This document shows, piece after piece, positions 1 to 7,425 of a DNA stretch of 64,000 nucleotides. Below the pieces are notes generated by a model. The model was not told where the DNA came from, ran no database searches, and saw only the letters and a list, made by a program, of their open reading frames with translations. Every line of letters begins with the position of its first letter. Within the stretch, counting starts at the first letter, position 1. The DNA is from Ruminococcus champanellensis 18P13 = JCM 17042 (GTDB lineage Bacteria > Bacillota > Clostridia > Oscillospirales > Ruminococcaceae): positions 522,216 to 586,215 of the forward strand of contig NC_021039.1 in NCBI RefSeq assembly GCF_000210095.1, read 5' to 3'. Position numbers and translations under genes: made by a program.

Positions 1-1122
1 CATATTATCCAAAAGACGCAGAAATGCCCGGGAAAAAGTCAGCCTTGGCACGGAGGATGCCGCCGTAAGAGGCACTTCGTACAGGTAAATATCTCCTTGG
101 TAAAAGGCTGCCGTACCTAGCTGCTGTCCCTTGCTGACAGGGGCTTCCACATACTCCGGCAGTACCAGTACCGTTTGCAGCCCGGCATTCCCCTTGGGCA
201 CGGTGATGCCGGTCAGCCCCTGCGCCTCCACCTCCACAGCGGTATCCGTGCCGTGGAGCACCTGCAAAGGCTTGAGAAATTCTCCGGAAAAGGCGGGAGT
301 GGTGACCTGGTAGCTGCCGAAGCCCTTGCTCAGCAGGGTCTTGGCGATGCTGAACCGGTCTGCATCCTCCTGACAGCCCAGCACCACCGCCACATAGATC
401 CCGTCCCCCCGCTGGGCTGCCGCCGCCAGGGTATAGCCGGTGCGTTCCCCGTGTCCTGCCTTCATGCCCAGCAGCCCGTCATAGCTGCGCACCAGGGTGT
501 TTTCGTTCACAAGCTCTGTCTGCTCCCCCCGGAGAAAGGTGCGCCAGGTGGTCATATAGGGGGTCAGCACCGGGTACTCCGTCAGCTTGCAGCAGAGCCT
601 GCCCAGGTCGGCGGCGGTGGTGACCTGTCCCTCTTCCGAAAGACCGGAGGCGCAGGTGAATACGGTGCTGCGAAGCCCCAGCTCAAAGCCCCGGGCGTTC
701 ATGTCCATGACAAACTGCTCCTCCGTGCCGGATACCGCCTCCGCCAGGGCAACCGCTGCGTCGTTGGCGTTGCCGATGATCATGCCCCGGAGCAGATCCC
801 CCACCGTCATCTTTTCTCCGGGCATCAGCCAGATGGAGGCACCCTTCTGGGCATTCGCCGCCGGGGAGGCAGTCACTGCCGTATTCTCTGACAAAGCGCC
901 GGATTCCAGGGCTTCTGCGGTCAGCAGCATGGTCATCAGCTTTGCCATGGTGCCCATGGGCAGGCTTTCACTGCTGTTTTCCTCCAGCAGTAGCTGTCCC
1001 GTTCGTGCCTCCAGCAGAGCATAGGCACGACAGGGCTTTCCGGCAGCGGCACCCGGCTCCGGCAGGTACAGCAGCACCAGAGCAAGGACGGTGACAAGGG
1101 CAGTCAGGGCACGTTTTTGCAT
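1..1122 (-). CDS. D-alanyl-D-alanine carboxypeptidase-like protein, partial, with variant active-site motifs
   Basis: The reading frame is open from the ATG at 1122 (preceded by GGGAGGG) to the window edge, 374 codons without a stop, so the C-terminus is missing. The N-terminus is a signal peptide with a hydrophobic stretch at about residues 5-20. The rest aligns with low-molecular-weight PBPs (DacA/DacB/DacF family) that trim peptidoglycan pentapeptides outside the membrane. All three penicillin-binding motifs are recognisable but altered: SxxK reads T58-M-A-K61, SxN reads N118-A-N120, and KTG reads K221-A-G. The nucleophile position is therefore threonine, so the protein may be a divergent enzyme or a non-catalytic peptidoglycan binder. 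The sequence CATACACT (minus strand, 1159-1166) upstream resembles a sigma-E -10 box, but I see no matching -35. Fold confident, activity uncertain. Confidence 0.75.
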   Translation of the reverse strand, partial: MQKRALTALVTVLALVLLYLPEPGAAAGKPCRAYALLEARTGQLLLEENSSESLPMGTMAKLMTMLLTAEALESGALSENTAVTASPAANAQKGASIWLMPGEKMTVGDLLRGMIIGNANDAAVALAEAVSGTEEQFVMDMNARGFELGLRSTVFTCASGLSEEGQVTTAADLGRLCCKLTEYPVLTPYMTTWRTFLRGEQTELVNENTLVRSYDGLLGMKAGHGERTGYTLAAAAQRGDGIYVAVVLGCQEDADRFSIAKTLLSKGFGSYQVTTPAFSGEFLKPLQVLHGTDTAVEVEAQGLTGITVPKGNAGLQTVLVLPEYVEAPVSKGQQLGTAAFYQGDIYLYEVPLTAASSVPRLTFSRAFLRLLDNM

Positions 1123-1176
1123 GATCGGATCCCTCCCGGTTGTGATTGACGTTATGCCAGTGTATGCGGAAGGAAC

Positions 1177-1203
1177 AAAAAAAAGACGGCACATTGTGCC
1201 GTC
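1177..1203 (-). terminator. Rho-independent terminator after the HPr-like gene
   Basis: On the minus strand a GACGGCAC/GTGCCGTC stem is followed directly by a run of eight T. It lies just past the stop of the HPr-like gene and ahead of the carboxypeptidase gene, so it separates the two transcripts. Confidence 0.85.
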
Positions 1204-1217
1204 CGGGGTGTGCAGAA

Positions 1218-1448
1218 TTACTTGACGATGAACTTGTCGATGGCGTCCAGGAATTCCTTTGCGTTATCGGTATGCGCATGCAGCTCGATCGGCTTGGAAA
1301 GATCCAGACTGAAGATACCCATGATGGACTTTGCATCGATGGCATATCTGCCGGAAACCAGATCTACGTCAAAATCAAAACGCATTACGATGTTTACGAA
1401 TTCCTTTACGTCGTTGATCGCCTGCAGGGAAATGGTTACTGTTGTCAT
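1218..1448 (-). CDS. HPr-family protein lacking the phosphorylatable histidine (Crh-like)
   Basis: A 76-residue protein starting at MTTVTISLQ. GGAGG lies 8 nt before this ATG; a more upstream in-frame ATG has no ribosome site. The fold signature is HPr: the Ser46 region is intact as AKSIMGIFSL (serine at residue 41), and the length is right. The active-site region around His15 (normally GxHARPA) is replaced by residues without histidine (QAINDVKEF). It therefore cannot accept phosphate from enzyme I at that position, but could still be phosphorylated on serine by HPr kinase, as Crh is in Bacillus, and act in CcpA-type catabolite control. It is monocistronic, with its own promoter and terminator. 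Family assignment good; regulatory role inferred. Confidence 0.8.
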   Translation of the reverse strand: MTTVTISLQAINDVKEFVNIVMRFDFDVDLVSGRYAIDAKSIMGIFSLDLSKPIELHAHTDNAKEFLDAIDKFIVK

Positions 1449-1507
1449 AAAAATACCTCCCATATGCTGTTGTAGTGTGCAAAGCCTGTTCCGCTTTGCC
1501 TGCCTTT

Positions 1508-1536
1508 ATCATAGCACCTTCCCCTATTATTGTCAA
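1508..1536 (-). promoter_or_regulatory. Sigma-A promoter of the HPr-like gene
   Basis: Minus strand TTGACA (1531-1536), 17-nt spacer, TATGAT (1508-1513), about 60 nt before the ATG. Confidence 0.8.
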
Positions 1537-1541
1537 GCTGT

Positions 1542-1570
1542 TTGCATTCGATTCGTGAATCTAGTATAAT
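1542..1570 (+). promoter_or_regulatory. Sigma-A promoter of mtaB
   Basis: TTGCAT (1542-1547), 17-nt spacer, TATAAT (1565-1570), about 50 nt before mtaB. It is back to back with the HPr-like promoter. Confidence 0.8.
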
Positions 1571-1621
1571 GGATACGAAAAGAAAAAACTGCATTTGTGC
1601 AAATGTGGAAAGGAATGCTGC

Positions 1622-2944
1622 ATGACTGCTTATTATCTCAGCTTTGGCTGCAAGGTCAACCAATATGAAACCAATGCGCTGCGGGGCATGCTTTCCCGGG
1701 AGGGCATTCAGCCGGTGGAGCAGCCGGAGGATGCGGATCTGATCCTGGTGAACTCCTGCACTGTGACCGCCTCCAGCGACCGGAAGGTGCGGCATGCGCT
1801 GCGGAGCCTGCGAAGCCGTTGTCCGGCGGCAAAGATCGTCCTGACCGGCTGTCTGCCCCAGGCGCATCCGGATGCGGCGCAGTTGTGCCCGGAGGCGGAT
1901 CTCATAACCGGCACGAAGGACCGTGCCGCTCTGATCCAAAGGATCCGGCAGTTGATGGAAAGCGCCGTTCCCTGGGATGGGGTGACACCTTATACGCCCG
2001 GAGAGGGGTATGAGCTACTGCCCCCGGCGGAGAATGCAGACAGAACCCGGGCGTTCATCAAGATCCAGGACGGCTGCAACCAGTTCTGCTCCTACTGCAT
2101 CATACCCTACGCCAGAGGGCGCTGTCGCTCCAAGCCCAGGGAGGCGCTGGCACAGGAGGCGGCACAGATGGCGCAGGCAGGCTGCCGGGAGGCGGTGCTC
2201 ATCGGCATCAACCTTGCCTTTTACGGCATGGAGTGGCAGGGAGATCTGGGGGATGCGGTGGACATCTGCTGTGCTGTACCGGGCATCGATCGGGTGCGGC
2301 TTGGCTCTCTGGAGCCGGAAAAGCTCAGCGACGATCTGCTGCGCCGTCTGGCTGCGCATCCCCAGTTCTGCCCCCAGTTCCATCTGTCCCTGCAAAGCGG
2401 CTGTGACCGTACCCTCCGTGCCATGAACCGGCATTATACCACGGCGGAATACGCAGACCTGGCGGCACGGATCCGGCGGATCTTTCCGGATGCCGCTCTG
2501 ACCACGGACGTAATGGTGGGCTTTCCCGGAGAAACGGAGGCGGATTTTGCCTGCTCCCTGGAATTTGTCCGGGAGATGGGCTTTGCCAAGGTGCATGTGT
2601 TCCCTTATTCTCCCAGAGAGGGCACAGTCGCTGCCCGGATGCCGGAGCAGATCCCCTCACCGGAAAAACGTCGCCGGGCGGCGCTGATGGGGGAAACGGC
2701 GGCAGCCTGCCGGAGGGCATTCCTCCGGAGCCAGGTGGGAAAGGTGATGCCGGTGCTGTTTGAGCGGTCGGCGGATCCGGCGTGGCACCGGGGCTATACC
2801 CCCAATTACACCCCCGTAAAAATTTCCGCAAAAAAAGGAGAAAAAAGTTTGCGCAAATCGGTTTTCCGTGTTATAATAAAATCGAGTGAGCCGGATTGCT
2901 GCATCGGCACGTTGCTGCCGGAAGCGTCCGCCCAGAATGATTGA
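1622..2944 (+). CDS. mtaB: MtaB, tRNA t6A37 methylthiotransferase
   Basis: A 440-residue radical-SAM methylthiotransferase of the MiaB/RimO/MtaB family, which adds a methylthio group to N6-threonylcarbamoyladenosine 37 of tRNAs. The start MTAYYLSFGCKVNQYE was chosen because the family begins exactly there; an upstream in-frame ATG would add nine unrelated residues. Visible motifs are the N-terminal UPF0004 cysteines (FGCKVNQYE, NSCTVT, TGCLPQ), the radical-SAM cluster CNQFCSYC and the MiaB-like SLEP and SLQSGCD segments. The C-terminal TRAM region is poorly conserved (from about residue 395) and its DNA also holds the purL promoter, so the last 30 or so codons serve two purposes. It has its own promoter and sits 36 nt upstream of purL. 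Confidence 0.9.
   Translation: MTAYYLSFGCKVNQYETNALRGMLSREGIQPVEQPEDADLILVNSCTVTASSDRKVRHALRSLRSRCPAAKIVLTGCLPQAHPDAAQLCPEADLITGTKDRAALIQRIRQLMESAVPWDGVTPYTPGEGYELLPPAENADRTRAFIKIQDGCNQFCSYCIIPYARGRCRSKPREALAQEAAQMAQAGCREAVLIGINLAFYGMEWQGDLGDAVDICCAVPGIDRVRLGSLEPEKLSDDLLRRLAAHPQFCPQFHLSLQSGCDRTLRAMNRHYTTAEYADLAARIRRIFPDAALTTDVMVGFPGETEADFACSLEFVREMGFAKVHVFPYSPREGTVAARMPEQIPSPEKRRRAALMGETAAACRRAFLRSQVGKVMPVLFERSADPAWHRGYTPNYTPVKISAKKGEKSLRKSVFRVIIKSSEPDCCIGTLLPEASAQND
2849..2877 (+). promoter_or_regulatory. Sigma-A promoter of purL inside the mtaB 3' end
   Basis: TTGCGC (2849-2854), 17-nt spacer, TATAAT (2872-2877). It lies within the last 32 codons of mtaB and gives purL a leader of about 100 nt. 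I recognised no purine riboswitch or PurR box there. Confidence 0.7.
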
Positions 2945-2980
2945 AAGGAGCGTGGATTTCTCCCTCCGGAGAGATCACAA

Positions 2981-5900
2981 GTGAAGCCTATGTCCGTTTT
3001 TCGTATCTATGTGGAGAAAAAACCGGAGTTTGCCGTAGAGGCACAGTCCCTGCTTAGTGATATCCGCACCGCCCTGCGGCTGGACATCACCTCCATCCGG
3101 GTCATCAACCGCTATGACGCCGACAAGATCACCAAGGAGGATTTCCAGCTTTCTGTCAGCACTGTATTTTCAGAGCCTGCGGTGGACGTGACCTATGACA
3201 CCCTGCCCCGCCTTGCCAATACGGAGCGGATTTTTGCGGTGGAGTATCTGCCGGGTCAGTTTGACCAGCGTGCGGATTCCTGTGAGCAGTGCATCCAGAT
3301 TCTGACCCAGAAGGATCGCTGCCGGGTGCAGAATGCCCGGGTATACATCATTGCCGGCAATCTGACCGACCAGGAATTTGACCGGCTCAAGGCGTACATC
3401 ATCAACCCGGTGGAGAGCCGGGAGGCTTCGCTGAACCTGGTGTCCAGCCTGGACAGCAACTACGAGATCCCCACCACCGTGGAGACCCTCAAGGGCTTCT
3501 GCGAGCTGAGCGAGGCAGGACTGGCGGACTTTATCAAGCAATACGGTCTTGCCATGGATCTGGACGACATCAAGTTCTGCCAGGCATATTTCAAGGATAC
3601 AGAGCGGCGGGATCCCACCATTACCGAGATCCGCATGATCGACACCTACTGGTCCGATCACTGCCGTCACACCACCTTCTCCACCAACATCCAGGACGTA
3701 CAGATCCTTGCCCCCTACATCCAGGATACCTACGATGAATACCTGCGGATCCGCCGGGAACTGGGCAGAGCGGAAAAGCCCCTGACGCTGATGGATATGG
3801 CGACCCTGGCAGTGCGGAAGCTGAAGGCGGACGGAAAGCTGCCGGATCTGGACGAGAGCGAGGAGATCAACGCATGCTCCGTGAAAATCAAGGTGGACAC
3901 CGAAAATGGGGATGAGGACTGGATCCTCATGTTCAAGAACGAGACCCACAACCACCCCACCGAGATCGAGCCCTTCGGCGGTGCGGCAACCTGTCTGGGA
4001 GGCGCCATCCGGGATCCTCTGTCCGGCCGTTCCTATGTATACCAGGCAATGCGTGTCACCGGTGCGGCAAATCCCCTGGTGCCGGTGGAGGATACCATCA
4101 CCGGCAAGCTGCCCCAGCGGAAGATCACCGTGGGGGCAGCCAACGGCTACAGCTCCTACGGCAACCAGATCGGTCTTGCCACCGGTCATGTGGCGGAGAT
4201 TTACCACCCGGGCTATGTGGCAAAGCGCATGGAAATCGGCGCAGTCATCGGCGCTGCACCGGCGGAGAATATCCGCAGAGAAGCACCCGTGCCCGGCGAT
4301 GTGGTGATCCTGCTGGGCGGCAAAACCGGACGGGACGGCTGCGGCGGCGCAACCGGATCCTCCAAGTCCCACACCCTGGAATCCCTGGAGCACTGCGGCG
4401 CAGAGGTGCAGAAGGGCAATCCGCCGGTAGAGCGGAAGCTCCAGCGCCTGTTCCGGAATCCGGAGGTCACCCGGATGATCAAGCGCTGCAACGACTTCGG
4501 CGCAGGCGGCGTATCCGTTGCCATCGGAGAGCTGACCGACGGGCTGCTCATCAATCTGAACGCAGTGCCCAAGAAGTATGACGGACTGGACGGCACGGAA
4601 ATTGCCATCAGTGAATCCCAGGAGCGTATGGCAGTGGTCATCGCCAAGGAGGATCTGTCCAGGTTCCTGGCGGAGGCACGCCGGGAGAATCTGGAGGCTA
4701 CCATGGTTGCGGACGTGACCGACAACCGGCGGCTGGAAATGGTCTGGAACGGCAAGACCATTGTGAACCTGTCCCGGGACTTCCTCAACTCCAACGGTGC
4801 TCCCAAGTATACCGACATTGAGGTGCCGGATCCGGCAACGGAGATCCCCAATATGCTGGAGGATACCCCGGACGGCTGGGAAGCCCTCATGTCCAATCTG
4901 AACGTATGCTCCCAGAAGGGGCTTGTAGAAAAGTTCGACTCCACCATCGGCGCCGGCACCGTGCTGATGCCCTTCGGCGGCAAGTATCAGCTGACCCCCA
5001 ACCAGGCTATGGCGGCAAAGATCCCGGTGCTCAAGGGGGAGACCAATACCTGTTCCCTGATGGGCTGGGGCTTCAACCCGGTCATCAGCGAAAAGAGCCC
5101 CTACCACGGGGCAATGATGGCGGTGGTCGAGTCCATTGCCAAGATCGTGGCAGCCGGCGGCACCTACCACAAGTGCTGGCTCACCTTCCAGGAATACTTC
5201 GAGCGCACCCAGAACAACCCGGTTCGCTGGGGCAAGCCCTTTGCAGCACTGCTGGGCGCATTCCGGGCGCAGCTGGAAATGGGCTGTGCAGCCATCGGCG
5301 GCAAGGACTCCATGTCCGGTACCTTTGAAAACATCGACGTGCCCCCCACGCTGGTTTCCTTTGCAGTCTGCACCGCCGACAGCCGGAAGGTGATCTCTCC
5401 GGAATTCAAGGCAGCAGGTCATACGGTCATTCGCATTGCGCCGGAGTATGACGGCAACGGGCTGCCCGTATTCGACAGCGTGAAGCAGTGCTTCGACCAG
5501 ATCGAATCCATGATCGACAGCGGCAGAGCCTGCGCCGTATGGAGCGTGGCAGGGGGCGGCGTTGCCGAGGGCATTGCGAAAATGTGCTTTGGCAACCACA
5601 TCGGTTTTGAATTTTCCCGGAAGCTGTCCGACACCATCCTGTTCAAGCCCTGGTACGGTTCCTTTATCGTAGAGCTGACCGGCGAGGCTGGCTACGGGGA
5701 GGAGATCATCGGCAGAACCATGCCGGATTACCGGATCTACGGCGAGGGCTACACCATGCAGGCGGAGGCACTGCAAAAGGCGTGGGAAAGCAAGCTGGAG
5801 TCCGTGTTCCCCTGCCGGATCAAGACCGAGTTTGCCACCATCGAGTCCTACAGCTATGCAACCAAGTCCCGGAAGGGCCCTGCAATCAAGGCGGCACGTC

Positions 5901-6694
5901 CCCGGGTTCTGATTCCCGTATTTCCGGGCACCAACTGCGAATACGACACTGCAAGAGTCTTTGAGCGTGCCGGTGCGGATGTGAACGTGATGGTCATCCG
6001 GAACCTGAGCGCATCGGACATTGAAGCATCCGTTGCAGCGGTGGCAGCACAGATGAAGCAGTCCCAGATCGTGATGCTGCCCGGCGGCTTCAGCGGCGGC
6101 GATGAGCCGGACGGCAGCGGCAAGTTCATTACCGCATTCTTCCGAAACCCCCGGATCAAGAATGAAGTGCATGCTCTGCTGCAGCAGCGGGATGGTCTGA
6201 TGCTGGGTATCTGCAACGGCTTCCAGGCGCTCATTAAGCTGGGTCTGGTGCCCTTCGGCGAGATCGTAGATATGACCGAGGATTCCCCCACCCTGACCTT
6301 CAACACCATTGCACGGCACCAGTCCATGATGGTCACCACCCGGATCGCATCCGACAAGTCCCCCTGGCTGGCAGGCTGCAAGGTGGGGGATCTGCACACG
6401 GTTGCCATTTCCCACGGGGAGGGCAGATTTGTTGCTTCTGACGCTCTGATCCGCCGGATGGCGAACAACGGTCAGATTGCCACCCAGTATGTAGACGAGT
6501 ACGGCAAGCCAACTATGGACATCCGCTACAATCCCAACACCTCCATTGACGCCATCGAGGGGATCACCTCGCCGGACGGCAGAGTCCTGGGCAAGATGGG
6601 GCACAGCGAGCGGATCGGCAGAGATATCTGCAAGAACGTATGCGGCAACAAGGATCAGCTGATCTTCCAGAGCGGCGTAAACTATTTTAAATAA
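2981..6694 (+). CDS. purL: Phosphoribosylformylglycinamidine synthase, single-chain PurL
   Basis: 1237 residues, the large fused form of FGAM synthase, which converts FGAR, glutamine and ATP to FGAM in purine synthesis. From the N-terminus there is a PurS-like region (about 1-150), two AIR-synthase-type halves with the ATP-site segment HNHPTEIEPFGGAATC, and a class I glutamine amidotransferase domain in the last 260 residues. The amidotransferase nucleophile is the cysteine in LGICNGFQ, and the His/Glu region reads SHGEGRF. The GTG at 2981 has GGAGAG 8 nt upstream; an ATG three codons later is possible but sits far from the site. No other pur gene is adjacent. Its promoter lies inside mtaB and a strong hairpin ends the transcript. 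Confidence 0.95.
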   Translation: MKPMSVFRIYVEKKPEFAVEAQSLLSDIRTALRLDITSIRVINRYDADKITKEDFQLSVSTVFSEPAVDVTYDTLPRLANTERIFAVEYLPGQFDQRADSCEQCIQILTQKDRCRVQNARVYIIAGNLTDQEFDRLKAYIINPVESREASLNLVSSLDSNYEIPTTVETLKGFCELSEAGLADFIKQYGLAMDLDDIKFCQAYFKDTERRDPTITEIRMIDTYWSDHCRHTTFSTNIQDVQILAPYIQDTYDEYLRIRRELGRAEKPLTLMDMATLAVRKLKADGKLPDLDESEEINACSVKIKVDTENGDEDWILMFKNETHNHPTEIEPFGGAATCLGGAIRDPLSGRSYVYQAMRVTGAANPLVPVEDTITGKLPQRKITVGAANGYSSYGNQIGLATGHVAEIYHPGYVAKRMEIGAVIGAAPAENIRREAPVPGDVVILLGGKTGRDGCGGATGSSKSHTLESLEHCGAEVQKGNPPVERKLQRLFRNPEVTRMIKRCNDFGAGGVSVAIGELTDGLLINLNAVPKKYDGLDGTEIAISESQERMAVVIAKEDLSRFLAEARRENLEATMVADVTDNRRLEMVWNGKTIVNLSRDFLNSNGAPKYTDIEVPDPATEIPNMLEDTPDGWEALMSNLNVCSQKGLVEKFDSTIGAGTVLMPFGGKYQLTPNQAMAAKIPVLKGETNTCSLMGWGFNPVISEKSPYHGAMMAVVESIAKIVAAGGTYHKCWLTFQEYFERTQNNPVRWGKPFAALLGAFRAQLEMGCAAIGGKDSMSGTFENIDVPPTLVSFAVCTADSRKVISPEFKAAGHTVIRIAPEYDGNGLPVFDSVKQCFDQIESMIDSGRACAVWSVAGGGVAEGIAKMCFGNHIGFEFSRKLSDTILFKPWYGSFIVELTGEAGYGEEIIGRTMPDYRIYGEGYTMQAEALQKAWESKLESVFPCRIKTEFATIESYSYATKSRKGPAIKAARPRVLIPVFPGTNCEYDTARVFERAGADVNVMVIRNLSASDIEASVAAVAAQMKQSQIVMLPGGFSGGDEPDGSGKFITAFFRNPRIKNEVHALLQQRDGLMLGICNGFQALIKLGLVPFGEIVDMTEDSPTLTFNTIARHQSMMVTTRIASDKSPWLAGCKVGDLHTVAISHGEGRFVASDALIRRMANNGQIATQYVDEYGKPTMDIRYNPNTSIDAIEGITSPDGRVLGKMGHSERIGRDICKNVCGNKDQLIFQSGVNYFK

Positions 6695-6713
6695 AAGAGC
6701 TACAGTTACAATG

Positions 6714-6739
6714 GGGCAGTGCAGATGCACTGCCCTTTT
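6714..6739 (+). terminator. Rho-independent terminator of purL
   Basis: A ten-bp perfect stem (GGGCAGTGCA/TGCACTGCCC) followed by TTTTATT. It touches the stop codon of the convergent gene at 6738. Confidence 0.85.
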
Positions 6740-7085
6740 ATTCGCGCAGATCCTCCAGCAGGCTTTGCAGCTCTGCATCGTCCCGGGCAGGGATTCCCTC
6801 CTCCAGTAGCTGCCGATCCAGCTCCGGCAGCAGGGACAGCTCCACATCCAGGTACCGGTAGGGCAGGCTCTCTCCCGTCCGGAACACTCCGATTCTGCCG
6901 TTGTGGAGCCGCACCGTATACCCGGCGGGCATGGTGGTTTCCACCGCCCGGGTGGGGATGGTGCTTTCAAAGGCGAGGGAATCCGCTGCTGCACGCTCCC
7001 AGCGTACCATCTGGGACAGGGTGGCGATCAGCACCACCGCTGAAAAGGTCATGGAGCCAAGGATCATATAACCGGTTGCTTTCAT
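6738..7085 (-). CDS. Small membrane-anchored protein with a BofC C-terminal-like domain
   Basis: 115 residues starting MKATGYMILGSM, with GGAGGCGG 5 nt upstream. One N-terminal transmembrane helix (about residues 5-25) is followed by an extracytoplasmic part. The C-terminal 60 residues (YTVRLHNGRIGVFRTGE ... LPELDRQLLEEGIPARDDAEL) have the pattern of the BofC C-terminal domain found in many small spore-former proteins. In Bacillus, BofC restrains the SpoIVB checkpoint protease, but this domain also occurs in proteins of unknown role, so no pathway can be claimed. It is divergent from the downstream PBP gene and convergent with purL. Confidence 0.6.
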   Translation of the reverse strand: MKATGYMILGSMTFSAVVLIATLSQMVRWERAAADSLAFESTIPTRAVETTMPAGYTVRLHNGRIGVFRTGESLPYRYLDVELSLLPELDRQLLEEGIPARDDAELQSLLEDLRE

Positions 7086-7174
7086 TGTTCCGCCTCCTTC
7101 TGGCTTCTTTATCAACAGGAGTCTGCCCCGGATCAGAAAAAATATGCGTTTGCCGAGATTTTTTTCAAATCCCC

Positions 7175-7203
7175 TTAACAAATCGGGCACGCTGTGGTAT
7201 AAT
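7175..7203 (+). promoter_or_regulatory. Sigma-A promoter of the class A PBP gene
   Basis: TTAACA (7175-7180), 17-nt spacer, TATAAT (7198-7203). The start codon is 222 nt further on; most of the leader is the inverted-repeat element at 7218-7388. Confidence 0.75.
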
Positions 7204-7217
7204 ACAAATATATATAA

Positions 7218-7388
7218 GGCAACACTGCGCAAAGCCTGCCTGTCGGCTTTACGCAGCATTTGCAGACGAATTTTCCGTCATATCAAACAGAAGCTTCTTG
7301 CAATACGCCAGTATTCCTGCGTCGTTTCTATGCAATCTGACGAAAAATCTGTTGCACATCTACCACACAATCTTTGTGCGGTGTTGCC
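7218..7388. repeat. 171-bp MITE-like inverted-repeat element, copy A
   Basis: The ends are 17-bp inverted repeats, GGCAACACTGCGCAAAG at 7218-7234 and CTTTGTGCGGTGTTGCC at 7372-7388 (15 of 17 positions match). Parts of the interior also pair (around 7262-7280 with 7337-7356), so the whole unit could fold as one long hairpin. It encodes no convincing protein. It fills the 5' untranslated region of the PBP gene. Related ends occur at 19428-19502 and 37840-37872. Confidence 0.65.
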
Positions 7389-7425
7389 ATAACTCTTTCG
7401 CCCGAAAGAAAGGAGTTTCACACTT

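Noticed and set aside
3170..6994. A 1274-codon open frame antisense to purL
   Set aside because: It has no ribosome site or protein motif, and its residues mirror purL codon bias in a GC-rich gene. A shadow frame.
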